In this document: positions 22,241 to 33,874 of the stretch, piece after piece
Numbering within the stretch: position 1 is the first letter of the stretch
Layout: every line of letters starts with the position of its first letter
Source: Microstegium vimineum
Lineage: Eukaryota; Streptophyta; Magnoliopsida; Poales; Poaceae
Length of the DNA: 64,000 nt
Assembly: GCA_022036555.1 (NCBI GenBank)
Contig: CM039120.1
Location: forward strand, 9,958,179 to 10,022,178
Reading direction: 5' to 3'
The notes under the pieces: model-generated
What the model was told of the DNA's origin: nothing
The model's database searches: none
The model's input: only the letters and a program-made list of their open reading frames with translations
Made by a program: the position numbers and the translations under genes

Positions 22241-22580
22241 ACACTCCACAGTCTAGGACCAATTTTATAAAAATTATATAGAAATTTTATACAAATCAGT
22301 AATTTTCACTGAAAAAAACGCTAGAATGTTGAAAAATTCCCGCCTTTGCCCTAATCTAAACCATAGTTTTAAATCTTCCACTAGCTATAGCCCACTATAG
22401 CCTTTTGAGACAGGATACAACTATGTGTGTTCATTTATAATTTAGCCGCTATATTTTATTATAACCCGATATAACTCTGCTATTAGTTGTTTTAGAGGTA
22501 TAGCATTAAACACCTTAGCCTGCTATTTAAAACATTAATCTAAACAAACAAATTATCTCTCCCTGTCTCAAAATGTCAAA

Positions 22581-22871
22581 ATGGCAGGTATTCCACATTG
22601 GTCGTATATTCGGCCCATTCCAGCATTTAGGTATAGGCCTCCTCCAAGCTCAAGAAACGGCCCGATATTTCAATTGTCCATTAAAGCCCATGCTCAATTT
22701 ATCCTCTTCGGCGATATTTCAGATGCACAAAGAGTACTGCGCCTATATTTGGAGAAATGGGAACCTCTCGTCTTCCCAGCGCTACAAATTCATGAAGATT
22801 TGGGCATATGGCTGTGCACAAAGTTTATCTTTGGCTCGGGAGATCATCATGTCAGGTTAATTGATGCATAA
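22581..22871 (+). CDS. Small unrecognised ORF, 96 codons
   Basis: Reads MAGIPHWSYIRPIPAFRYRP, then PRIFQ-like and IKAHAQFILFGDISDAQRVL, ending VRLIDA. The composition is protein-like (no low complexity, regular aromatic spacing). An overlapping frame from 22573 is also open, which weakens the case. No domain is recognised. It lies in the inverted-repeat spacer and may be a captured exon. Confidence 0.25.
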   Translation: MAGIPHWSYIRPIPAFRYRPPPSSRNGPIFQLSIKAHAQFILFGDISDAQRVLRLYLEKWEPLVFPALQIHEDLGIWLCTKFIFGSGDHHVRLIDA

Positions 22872-23057
22872 GATAGATGTTCTTTATTTGGGCTTATTTT
22901 GGCTCATTTAAATGACAGGTTTCAACGTTCGTGGATGTGCATTGCTACGCAAAAAGAAATTGGGAATCGACGTGTGCAAATTAATTAGGTATATTCTGCT
23001 GCGCAGCCCTTGAGTGTCGGGTCAGGTGTGTCGTGTTTTAGAGAGACAACGACTATA

Positions 23058-23290
23058 CTCCCTTCTCACTCCTTGAAAAGTCAAACTTTTAAAAATTTGA
23101 CTAATTATATTAAAAAAATATTTATAAGATAAATTAGTACTGTTAGATAGGACGTTGAATTATTTTTTTAATAAATTTATTTAGAGGTATAAATGTTGTA
23201 TGTATTTTTCTATAAAATTTAGTTAAAGTTAAGAAAGTTTAACCTGCATATATTTATATTTATAATGACTTTTTTTTACAAACAATGTAT
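23058..23290. mobile_element. Stowaway MITE remnant
   Basis: TA followed by CTCCCTTCTCACTCC. The body is similar to the element at 33258-33514 (AAAAGTCAAACTTTTAAAAA, the AATAAATTTATTTAGAGGTA segment, TTTAGTTAAAGTTAAGAA). The right terminus has degraded. Confidence 0.65.
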
Positions 23291-24598
23291 TTTTTTTATC
23301 TTTTCAGTGCGCACATGAATGAAAGTTTAGCAGCTAAATTTGCTAGAGGAGATGTCTTTATATTAAGATTTTGTTGTTGCAGAACTACTCGTTTGATTCA
23401 CTGTATATGCAAATATTATATAGAGATAATTTACGCCCATAAGCAATCGTCCTGGGATGTTCAGGCTAGGATTTGTTTTATTTTATTGTCAAAAATAAGA
23501 CAAAACATTTGTACTCACCTTGCTGCCATATTATCCTCCATATAATATGGTAAATAAAAACCTAGATATCAGAAAAAAAAATAAAGTGAGAGAATAATTA
23601 CTTTATGTATTGATGTATACTAATAATAAATTAAAATTAAAATTCTGAGGTACAATGGAGATGTGCAGCACCAAAAAACAAAATAGAAGGAAAAGGAAAA
23701 GAAAAAGAAAAAGAAAAAGAAAAAGGCAGCCCGGCCCCGGCTCCTCCGTAACTCCTGGCTACCAGGGAATAAGGGGCCGGCAACTCATGAGCAACCTCCT
23801 TGTTAGTGGAAGGAATAGTGGGCCAAATAGGAAGACATGTGTACCTGAGATGTTTGGGGTTTGGGCTTAGTACCCGTTTTGAATTGAATACTTTCTCGAG
23901 AAAACGGGCCTACAAGACGCCATGTCTGGCGGAACCGCGGAAGCATGGATCCACCAGGCCTCCAAAAAAAAAAAAAGGTTGCAAGAGCCATGGCCTTCCA
24001 TTGTCGTCGACAACGTCAATGTGACGGATGCACTGCTGGCACTGCTGCACCGCTGACTGAATTCATGGTGGCGACGGGTGGCGAGCGCCGAGCAACGCAA
24101 CGCAACGCATGTCGTTGTGGTTCGAAGTAAGCCTAGATAAAAATAACCGAAATCGAATAACCGAGCCGAAATTAAAAGAACCAAAACTAAAAAATTCGAT
24201 TTCTTAATCGATTCCAATTATTGGGGAACCGAAATAACCGAAAGAAAATTCGGTTTCTAGTCTCGGTTAACCGAATTACATGAATTATACTTCATTTACT
24301 TGTATTTTTTAAGAATTATGTTTATTTTATGTGTGGTGTTTCATATTTCAACTGGTATATATTTATGTCACTATATTGCTAATGTTCTTTAATGAATTAT
24401 CATTATTAAAAATAGATAAAATGTTGCAAAAAATACATATAATGTTGCATAAATTCGGAGTATATATTTATTGTTGTTTTGACATTTTCTGAAAACTTCG
24501 GTTAACCGAAATAACCGAGAACCAAAATGCTCGATTCCGAGACTTTTGAGTAATCGATCGGTTCCAATTTTCTGAGAATCAAATTTCTTTGAAAACCG

Positions 24599-25046
24599 AA
24601 GAATCGAACCGAACCGAAGAACCGAATGCCCAGAGTGAGTTCAAAGCCTGTTGGTGCATTGGTGCCTGCTAGGCTGACAGTGGGGACCAAGGAGGAGTCA
24701 TCGGTCAACTTCAACCAGCAAGGGCAGTGGCGTGTCATTGGATTTCTTGGCCGCCTCTTGATTCCCCAACGAAAGAAGAATTGTATTATATGAAATATGG
24801 GTACATCAATGCATTATAAGTCTTTTACAATATGAAATAGTACCTACGTTGTAAATAATATAACTCAAAACCTAATCTGTTAATAGATGACCGCACATGC
24901 AAACACTCGACAAATGACCTGAGAATAACTCTTCAACGAACAACGGTCACCATTTCTGTAGGTGGAATTGATGATTTTTTCTTTTTTATGATGTCTTTCT
25001 TCTTATTCTTTCTGTCACCGAAGAATAAGGAAGACTCAAGGGAGTG
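24599..25046 (-). repeat. Large inverted repeat, right arm
   Basis: Reverse complement of 21788-22240. The outer end GACTCAAGGGAGTG pairs with CACTCCCTTCAGTC and the inner end AAGAATCGAACCGAACCG with the left inner end. Similarity fades on both sides, so the borders are within about 10 bp. Confidence 0.85.
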
Positions 25047-25738
25047 GGAATATCTGAAGTCTAGAGAGCATCGGACGGCTGAAATAAAAAAAGCATCCTC
25101 ATCCGTATTCTCGTGCGGGAGGCCTTGCGACGGCGCGGCGCTAGGGCGGCGACATTGCTGCAATTTGGATCACTGGAGGTCTGCACCGGTGGTTGCCACC
25201 AAGCAGGAATCCCTCGCGCGCCACGACACCACAGGCATCTCGCATCGCGTACCGCGCTGCCGCAGGCCTCCAGTGCCTCCGGTGCCTCGCGTCGCGCCAC
25301 TGCCGGTCCGTAGCACCAAACCGCCGCCGGCATCTCGCGTCGCGTCGCGTCGCCGCTTGGCTCCCGTGCCGAGCTCTCTCGCGCGTCGCCGCTAAGCATC
25401 TCAGAGAGCTTTAGAAGGAACGGAGAGAGGTAGGCTGGAAGAGAGGAGCGAGCTCTACCCCTGCCGTCGCGTCGTCGCTGCCGGCTGTACCTCGCCTTCT
25501 CTGCACTGCGCTGACCACGCGGACGTCCATGTAGCGCCGCAACAGCATGTTGTCCACATTCAGCTACACCAGCAGCATGTTGCCGCCTCACCATTGGATG
25601 GTGGCACGGCGCGTCCATGAATGCCAAGATGGCTTCTGGAGGTTGGCCGGACAGTATCAGCGCCGACGCGTGGGGTCATGGGGTTCCCGCCGCCAGTTGT
25701 TCTCAATTCTTATTCATATTTTTTTTGCTATTTTTTGT
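25047..25738. other. GC-rich stretch, no supported gene
   Basis: Open frames occur on both strands but consist of low-complexity Arg/Ala/Pro-rich translations typical of GC-rich non-coding DNA. Possibly part of a captured 5' region. Confidence 0.4.
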
Positions 25739-25764
25739 CCCGTTGCAACGCACGGGCATCCTAG
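25739..25764 (+). repeat. Helitron-like 3' terminus
   Basis: CCCGT and ACGGG (25739-25743, 25752-25756) form a hairpin with loop TGCAACGC. CTAG follows at 25761-25764 after a short spacer. This layout matches plant Helitron ends. The next base is C rather than the usual T, and I found no matching TC 5' end. Confidence 0.4.
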
Positions 25765-27200
25765 CGGCCGCGACCAGAGTACCAACTCCCACTCCACAGT
25801 CCACAACCCACATGGCATAGGCAGGGACGTGACGATCGCGGTCCATCATCCTGTCCCCCGTCCTTCTCGCCTGCCTCGCTCGCCCCCCTCGCCAGTGCCC
25901 ATGCGGCGCCGGCCGTCAAATCTCGAGTCACACGCACACTACAGCGAGGATCTACCGCGGCGCACGCTCCTTCACTGTGGCCTGGTGCGGGGTCAATAGG
26001 GCCGCGAGCAACACCCCGTGCTCTTTAGACGCGAGCACCGCGGCGGCGGAAAGCGTGCGGAACCACGCCTTGAGCGCCGCCACCCACTCCCACTCCTCGG
26101 CGTGAGGTGAGGGGCAAGGCCGCTTCCGAGTCACAACAAGAGGACCAAAGACCTAGAAGGGCTTACAGTACTCCGTCGTCATCGTCGCCGTATATCACAG
26201 AGAGCTCTGCTCTCCTTCAACGAGGTAATCTCGAGTCAAACCCCTCGTATATGGCTGAATATCTAGCTCCTTCCCGTTTGAATATAATGCTTCTTGATGT
26301 GGATCTAGTTTGATTCTTTCTTCTCTCTATGCGTTTAGGTGAACAATACAAGCTAATAAGAACTTGCACATTGGTACTAATCTATGCAGAAACTTGTGAA
26401 AATTATAGGTTAACTATAAATCAAAATATTATGAAATGATTTTTTTTTAGATTTATAACATAATCCTGTACCTTTTTAAAATATGTTTGCACCTCTAACC
26501 AAAATTTCTTTATTTATTATAATGCACAAAACTTGAAAAGATGCAGAATAAATTCCTGAGGGCTCTACAAATTTCAACACCAATTTTATTGGATCTGTTG
26601 TGATAAGGTTGAGAAAATCCATATGCACATGTATCTTTATATATATTATGCACTTTAATTGCATTATTTTGGGGAATAATTTAATGAGCTCCATGTCATA
26701 ATAAAAATACTAGTAGGCAAAATAATATGATCTCATGGTTAAAACACTATTTTTTCCATTACAACCAGTACACTTATGCCCTATCGAATGATTTGACAAA
26801 GGACCATACTCTGATCTACAACCGATTAGTTTATGAAAGTGGATTAGTTTAGCAAGTGTAGAAGTAGAAAAATAGTTTTTTTATAATATATAATATGTAG
26901 GAGGTAACAGGATTTTGTAATATATGCTCTTAGCTTCCAGGATTTGTTTTAAAATAGTATATGAGGTAACAGGATTGAATCTAAAAAAAAAAAGGTAACA
27001 GGATTGACTTTTAGCTTTTACCTCCTGGAAGTTTAATTTGCTTTCCCTGTCAGTTGATGCTAACTTGCATTTTCTTTTAAACTGATTGTTTCTGGGATAT
27101 GTGAATGATTATTTTTGCTTATGTCATTTTGCATTTCAAGCTATCGTCCCAATGTCATGACAGGTCAAATAAGGATGCTCATCAATAGGAGAATATGAAG
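25765..27200. other. Unassigned stretch
   Basis: GC-rich to about 26130, then AT-rich. AGGTAACAGGATT recurs near 26901, 26963 and 26992. No ORF with domain character and no TE ends were identified. Confidence 0.4.
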
Positions 27201-27918
27201 GACAGACATATCAAAATCTATGTCACTACCGCAGACTCATTTTCTCCCTACGGTGCAAAAGCAACCCTCTCGGCCCGCAGCCTCCGTCAGGGGAGCACGA
27301 GCATCCCCCACGTGCGCCCAGGTACCGTCCGGGATGGTCTCTGCTGTCGGTGGGCACCGTCACGGAGCTGTTGCGCGCCATTCTAGTGCCATCCCGCGCT
27401 GCAGCGTTTCGCGATGGCCCAGCGAACAGAGACAGAGACACAAGGAAAGCGCGGGATCTGGGGAAAACTTTCGCTCGCACGCGCGCACCCGTGACCTTTC
27501 TCCTCGATCCTCCCCAAATTGCTCGTGACCTTTCTCCTCTTCCCCAAATCCTTTCCTCTCTCCTAGCTGCTGGCCACACCAATACTGAGGTCGAAGCTCT
27601 CTGCCCCCAGTCCACAGCCAGCAGGTCTACCGGCTTCCAACAGCAGCGCCGCCGGCCTCCGCGACCCGCTGCGCAAGCCGTCCTTCTACCTGCTGCGCCG
27701 GCGACCTTCGTCACCCGCTGCGCCGACGGCCTCCGTCACCAGTCACGCCGCCGGCCCCAGGACCTGCTGCCGCTGCCCTCACCTCCGCCCCAGACCCCAG
27801 CCCCGTCGTCCCCTTCCACCAGGTTCGGATTTTCCATTTATCCTCCCCCTTTCAACTCATACCTAAAGAAATGCTTCAGATCTGAATATCCATGACTGTG
27901 TAGGGTTTGTTGCCTAGG

Positions 27919-28140
27919 CTTTTGGGGCGACCACTAGGAAATTGGCTGCTGCTGGTGTCCGCAAGAATGATGTCTCTGCAACATTGATGGTATGTGACGA
28001 AATTTGTTCTTTTATGATTGGGAAATTTTACTTTTTGGTATTTTTGGTCTCAATCAAATTGTATTGTTTAATTTACACCAGTTGGGAGCGGAGAAATTTG
28101 GTCAGTGCAAGCTTTCATCCTGCAGTTCTCAAGTCCTAAA
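27919..28140 (+). pseudogene. Possible two-exon captured gene fragment
   Basis: An exon-like block from about 27919 (after GCCTAG) to 27989 reads AFGATTRKLAAAGVRKNDVS and ends in a GTATG donor. A second block after TTTACACCAG (about 28081) reads LGAEKFGQCKLSSCSSQVLN. Borders fit GT-AG and the frames join. I do not recognise the protein. The GC-rich DNA from 27200 to 27890 could be its 5' leader. Gene capture by a Helitron or MULE is one explanation, a decayed host gene another. Confidence 0.3.
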
Positions 28141-28996
28141 CATTGTGCTGGTTAGTGTTATCTCTGTTTTTTTTTGCTATACGCTATGTCCATTGCATCT
28201 GACTAGTTATCTCTGAACTTTTTAGCTGTATACAGCAGGGAAGCATTATTAATGCTTTACTTCATCTGATTAATTCCTGAAAACACATGACTGGCATACA
28301 TGCAATTAATCTGATTGATTCATCTCTATATTTGTTTGTTATAATGTGATCAAATTTTGTTTTATTTATTATATCTTTGGTTTTACTGAAATAGCTGGTT
28401 AGTTCTTCCCTGCTTAATTACAGAGAGAGTATTTAGTATTTAATAGTTCATATTTGTATAGTTGTTGTTTAGTTTATATTCTTCAAAGTGAGCTCCAAAA
28501 TCATACATTAAAATTGAAACAAGTTTTCTAGGGTCAGATCATTGTGGTCAACCATATACTCTAAATTATAAGCCGCACAAACTCAAATACTACCGCAAGA
28601 AGAAATTAAATTTGAATATAAAGAGACTAGTCATATTGTTTGATATGACACATATATAGAAATAAAGAGTTTTTTTGTGCATACGGATCAACTTAAAAAA
28701 TGAAACTCCAATTTTTACAATATAACCATTTTACCCGGTGTTATTTTATTTGTGTGATCATCTAATTGTAAGCACTTTAAGCATCAGTGTACATTAGAGC
28801 CATACAAAACACCTTCATGAAGACTCGAGCCATTTTGCAGAGGATTTAAAAGCATGGTATTAGCAGTCAAAGCAGATCGATTTGGCAAACCACAATAGAT
28901 CTCCATCAAACTAATTATGCATTTTTCTCCTCAACTGCAGAAGGCGGGAAGATACCTCCAAATAAACTTCCACGTACTCCCTCCTGTTCCAGCGCT
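28141..28996. other. Unassigned AT-rich stretch
   Basis: No gene, repeat end or RNA recognised. Confidence 0.4.
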
Positions 28997-29820
28997 CAGG
29001 CCCGGCCCTGAGGGGGGGGGGGGGGAGGGGCATGCGTCCCAGGCCCAAGAATATGATGGGCCCCCCAAGTGATAGAGTATTAGTAGGATTATACTATGTA
29101 TCCTCATCTAATCTAACTCCCCGTTTCTCGTGTCGCGAGCCCCCCGCAACCTTCGGTTTCCTTCCGGCCTCACGCGTGAGGCGCCGTGAGGGCCTGGCGG
29201 CTGATGGCGCCGGTGGCGTTGACATGCAGCAAAAAGTAAAGGCCCCTAAATCCTTAATCTCAATTGTCAATTCTTACGTGATCCCAGCACTTCCGCCTCT
29301 CCCTCTGCTTAGAACTCTGATCCTGTTCCTGTTCGTCAGCAGGTAGCAGACATGCAGCACCAGCGGTACAGTAGCGACAGCAAGGTATGAATCTAAATTT
29401 AGTTGCTAATTAATTAATTAAATTATTTCTCACATGATCTTACTTTATAAAATTATATTACTAATTAATTTTCTAATCTTAAAATTATTGAAGAACTATT
29501 TGAGATCTACAATATCACAAGAGAGGTTAAATGGATTGACAACATTATGCATTAAGAAGCGATTATTAAGTGAGATTGATGTTGAAATCATCATCGATGA
29601 TTTCACATTTAGAAGAATTTTTTGAGGTAATTTAATATGTATACAATTTATTTCATATGAATATTGCTTTTGTGTTTTAATTAAGTTATTACTAGTAACA
29701 TTTTGTAATGTGTGTGCATATATTATCAATAGGTACTATCGGTAGTATTACCATGTTTATGTAAAAAGGGTCCAAATTTTATCTTCGTTCCAGGTCCAAA
29801 AAACCTCAGGACCGGCCCTG
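28997..29820 (+). mobile_element. hAT transposon, internally deleted, with perfect 8-bp TSD
   Basis: Ends CAGGCCCGGCCCTGAGG and CCTCAGGACCGGCCCTG are inverted with two mismatches. Both sides carry CCAGCGCT (28989-28996 and 29821-29828), the 8-bp duplication typical of hAT. At 824 bp it is far shorter than an autonomous copy but keeps a C-terminal transposase piece (29434-29625). A G-run at 29011-29024 sits inside the left end. Confidence 0.93.
29434..29625 (+). pseudogene. hAT transposase C-terminal (dimerisation) fragment
   Basis: The tail reads LKNYLRSTISQERLNGLTTL and then SEIDVEIIIDDFTFRRIF before a stop. LRS-MSQERLNGLA-L-IE is the hallmark end of ZMYM1-like hAT transposases, where it forms part of the dimerisation region. 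Everything upstream (zinc finger, catalytic DDE) is deleted. Confidence 0.8.
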
Positions 29821-29964
29821 CCAGCGCTTAGCATGGATGGATAAAGGAGGCTTACTTTAGTACACCTCAAGCATCATAAAAAATTAGAGAAAGAGAATGG
29901 GACAATCATGCTCAGTGCTCACCATAGTAAGCCTTTGATATAATATTTTACACAGTGAGGCAAA

Positions 29965-30398
29965 CACTAGTAGAGAATAGACCTTTGAACCGAATGTAAA
30001 CTTGGCTTTAGTCTCGGTATTTTTTGCGGTCGGGACTAAAGTCCCTTGCTCAACGGCTAGTACAACAGTCTTTTGCAGGTGGGGCTCTTTAGTCCCGGTT
30101 GGTGTTAAAAATTGGGACTAAAGGGTCTACCTTTAGTATTACCAACCGGGACTAAAGGTCTCTTGCTGAGTTGATTGAAAAGGAAAATGTCTCATTAATT
30201 GTCAGATGCGTTGGGTAGGTGGAGTGGTAAGCTGCATGTGAGGCTGTGCTGGAGGTCTTAGGTTCAAATTTCAAATCACGAGACGCAGTGGTGGGAGGAT
30301 TTTTTTTTTACGCGGCGGGACTAAAGGTCCTCCCCTTTAGTCCCGGATTCTTAGTCCCGATTGGGAAACCGGGACTACAGAGTATTTCTCTACTAGTG
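29965..30398. mobile_element. CACTA-type MITE, 434 bp
   Basis: Termini CACTAGTAGAGAA and TTCTCTACTAGTG (13-bp inverted repeat) with AAA duplications at 29962-29964 and 30399-30401. The interior is full of GGGACTAAAGG and CTTTAGTCCCGG motifs in both orientations, the subterminal repeats of this family. TIR and motifs are shared with the element starting at 51596. A tRNA-like stretch occurs at about 30205-30275. Confidence 0.93.
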
Positions 30399-30401
30399 AA
30401 A

Positions 30402-31060
30402 GAGTCCCTGAAGTCCAAACAGACTGCAAGCCATGCTTATTAATTTGATGATACTTTAGGTTTTCTAACTTCCCTACTTCTATTCTTCGCTTCTTCCCAT
30501 ATCAACAAGGAATACTTGTTATTGTTGTACTAAAATTTCTCATTTTGTGGAGCACTTCAATATGCCGTTGTTGTCCACCGGAATTCTGTAGACTAGCATT
30601 AGGCTCCGCATGGTGGATATATGACATTAAAAGGAATAGCTTCCTGCTGAATGATAGTTGCTTCCCTTGCTACATGCATCTCAATTACTAGCAATACTAC
30701 ACTATTTGACATATGATAAATTAAATCGCCATTTTTTATCCCGTGCAAACATGTCTAAATGTAGATCATCTTGTAGCTAGAAGTCATTTAATTTCTGAGC
30801 TCACACTACTAGAATAATGGACTTCTTCTAGTGTTTTTAAGTAGTAGTAAAACACTACCACACTAATCATGACACATGGAAATTCTCACTAGAAGACATT
30901 TAGTAGAAAAACTTTCATGAGCAGCAGACCATCATCGTTCCAAACTTTTTTTTGAAAGCATCATTGTTCCAAACTTATACATATGAACTGGTCCAATCTG
31001 CAAAGAGTGCGACTTCCCATTCCTTAGATTCCACAGAATTTGATTTTCGTAATGTAGCTT
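30402..31060. other. Unassigned stretch with a CACTA-like end
   Basis: CACTACTAGAATAATGG near 30806 resembles a CACTA terminus, and TTCTCACTAGAAGACATTTAGTAG follows 90 bp later. No paired end with a TSD was found. Confidence 0.35.
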
Positions 31061-31248
31061 CGTTGGGAACCTTGGTTATCTGGTATGCATTTATGCTGTC
31101 AAATATAATCATTTGTTTCGTCTAAACCTGTGAACTGTTCTATCTACTGTTACTTTAATTCGTTGGGAACCTTGGTTATCTGGTATGCATGCACTTATTG
31201 TGTCAAACATTTGTTTCGTCTAAACTTGTGAACTATTCTATCTGCCGT
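31061..31248 (+). repeat. Tandem duplication, ~100-bp period
   Basis: CGTTGGGAACCTTGGTTATC at 31061 recurs at 31161, and both copies continue through TTTGTTTCGTCTAAAC and GTGAACT. The second copy lacks about a dozen bases. Confidence 0.85.
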
Positions 31249-31838
31249 TACCTATACAGTGAAGAGTTGCCAGTTCCGACTGAAATGCACATTTTGTTTC
31301 CATTGAGAAATGCACTTGCTTTGGAAATTCATAAGCTGCAATACTCTATGGCTTTTGTTCACTGTGAAGGCCAATTTAGTTGGCATTCTTTTGTCAGATG
31401 TATCGGTCAAACTCTGAGCTTATATGTTTCTAAACTTTGTCATGCCATAATCTTACATTCTGAACTTGCATGCGTGTAATCTAGCATGATATACGGTGCG
31501 GAACATCTCAGGATCAACAAGTATATAGGAAGTATGTTTGAAGAACCCATGTTTCTAAATCATCTATGTTGACTTGAGCCTCCAGAAAAGTCACAAGCAA
31601 GCAACTGCGGCAGAAGAAGCGAGAACCAGAGAGGACTATTTCTCCCTTTTTCAATCTATTGCAAACATACTAATGCTACTTAGGATTTAGACGCTTTGAA
31701 AGTACATAACTAAGAGCATATACATGTTTTAGTGTCCACAGAAGCAACAAAATGGTGGCGCGGCAACGCCACGCCCGTGTCTTTCCAGTGGATGTACAAC
31801 ATATATACACGTTGCGCCTGACAAAAAAAATCTGGTAG
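31249..31838. other. Unassigned stretch
   Basis: A 96-codon forward ORF at 31189-31479 overlaps the duplication and has no domain character. Nothing else is recognised. Confidence 0.35.
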
Positions 31839-31840
31839 TA

Positions 31841-32085
31841 CTCCCTCCGTATCATAATTAGATGATGTTTTGGACAAACTTTGAGTCAAATATTAAGAAT
31901 ATAAATCATCAATAACTTTTAAGTTGTTGAGATTTTAAATATGAAAATTATATGAATAGATTTGTCTTGAAAAATATTTTTAAAAGTATATATATATCAT
32001 TATTCCATAAAAATAAGAGGTCAAAGTTGTGTTTGGGAGATTGTATCGCTGTTCAAAACATTATCTAATTAGGATACGGAGGGAG
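31841..32085. mobile_element. Stowaway MITE
   Basis: TA-flanked. Ends CTCCCTCCGTATCATAATTA and TAATTAGGATACGGAGGGAG are inverted, and the arms TTTTGGACAAACTTTGA and GTTCAAAACATTATC extend the pairing. 245 bp. Confidence 0.93.
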
Positions 32086-32087
32086 TA

Positions 32088-33257
32088 TCATTGATATAAA
32101 AAAAACAAGAAAAGAAATCTGGTAGCTACAGTTGTACCTAGAATCAATCATTAATTGATAAACAATTGGACGAGACCGAGGGACCTAACCATCATCGTCG
32201 ACACGTTGTGGGGTTTCCTACGTATCACACATCGCTACCACGCATGCCACATTCGAGGGTCCCTGCAGCGTGTTCCTCATAGTAACAGTAGCACAATCCG
32301 GTGGGAGCATACCATGGAATACATACAATGCTATCAACACATTTACACACATACAATAATTGAAACGTGCGTGGGTCCAACTGACATGCCGATCGATCGG
32401 GGACCTATCTAGCATGCACAGTAGCGATGGATCAAAAGGCTCCATGCTGATTGCTGCGGTACCGAACCAAAACTCCTGATTTACTCCAACTGTCCTATAT
32501 ATATAATAATAGTTCAGGTTATCTAGATTTTATTCGAAAATAGTTGTTATTGTTACTTCCTAATACATCTTTAATTTCTATTTTAAGGGGTATATTTTGC
32601 TATTTTGCCTTGTATATCCCTACTATTGTTGCCACGGTACCGCGCAGAAAGGAGGCTGCATATATCGAACATCATCCAGTATCATACTGTTGCGTCAATT
32701 TAATATTGGTAGTATCCGTGTGGGCAAGATCTGCCCCTGCAGCCCGCAAAGGGCCAAGGGTGGCGCCAGATTTTTTTTGCCAACTAATTGGGCACGTGCT
32801 GTCAGAAAGACGTTTAGAAAAGATCTGGCAGGCGACGACAATGCATGGCAGGCACCGGCTTTATCTATGTTTTTTTAACACTTTCATGTTACCAAATTGA
32901 GTTACTGCCACAATGAGGGAGATCGATGTCTCGAGAGAGCAACTACTCTTCTTGGACGCAACGCAAGGTCATCGTCATCGCTGTTCCACCCAGCGAGGAC
33001 GGATATATGACGCATGTTACGTTGGCACAGGCAGGCACGACGCCCATCGTGCCCTTCTTGCACACTACTACTAGCTATACTTCCAAACGGGAAACGGGAA
33101 GCGGTGCACTGCTCCCAAGAGAACCAAGGTGATGGGTGGATCATGGCTATGCCAAGATCACGTCACGGCAAATTGAGGTTGTCTCTCGTTGCTTGTGGGC
33201 CGAGGCTTTGATGATGTGTGGAGATCAGAGGCAGATCGATGTCCTAGTAGTGCTATA
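32088..33257. other. Unassigned stretch
   Basis: No supported gene. Several short ORFs lack domain features. Confidence 0.4.
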
Positions 33258-33514
33258 CTCCCTCTACCAAAAAAAAAGAGTCATTCTCGCTTCTTAAAAA
33301 GTCAACAATTTTTAACTTTGATCAACTATATTTAATAAAACATTAATATTTATGATATATAATTAATATCATTAGATAGATCTTTGAATATACTTTCATA
33401 ATAAACTTATTTGGAGATATAAATGTTACCCACATTTTCTATAAATCTAGTTAAAGTTGAGAACGTTTGACCGACACGATTCGTATAGCGAATCTATTTT
33501 TGGGACGGAGGGAG
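33258..33514. mobile_element. Stowaway MITE
   Basis: TA-flanked, 257 bp, with CTCCCTCTACC and GGGACGGAGGGAG ends. The same subfamily as 23058 and, in the other orientation, 45714. Confidence 0.9.
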
Positions 33515-33587
33515 TATATATGTATTACGTGGAGATGCCCTCGGCTACTAGGGAGAGAATTCTAGAAACACACGAGTTGGAAAGACA

Positions 33588-33874
33588 GGGTGTGTTTAGT
33601 TCCCCCAACTTTCTCCAACTTTCCATCACATCCCCATCACATCGAATTCCTATTCCCCATCACATCAAAATACCGGCACATATATAGAGTACTAAATATA
33701 GATGAAATAAAAAACTAATTGCACAGTTTTGTTGTACTTTGCAAGACGGACATTTTAAGTCTAATTAATCAATGTTTGGACAATTATTACCAAATAAAAA
33801 CAAAATTGTTATAGTGTGACGTGACAAGTGGTACAAGATTTTTTTTATCCTATTTCCAGGATTTAAACACAGCC
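33588..33874. mobile_element. Tourist/PIF-like MITE (GTGTTTAGTTC family)
   Basis: Left end GGGTGTGTTTAGTTCCCCCA, right end GGATTTAAACACAGCC. The interior has AACTAATTGCACAGTTT and AAGACGGACATTTTAAGTCT, familiar from an abundant grass MITE. The superfamily assignment is tentative because no clean 3-bp duplication is visible. Confidence 0.7.

Larger units (their letters stand above)
22241..24598. other. Spacer of the large inverted repeat
   Basis: Mostly AT-rich. It holds a small ORF at 22581-22871, a Stowaway remnant near 23058, a (GAAAA)n-type stretch near 23690-23725, and two clusters of AACCGAAATAACCGA-type motifs (24130-24290 and 24490-24620). No transposase or other domain is recognisable. 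Confidence 0.5.
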
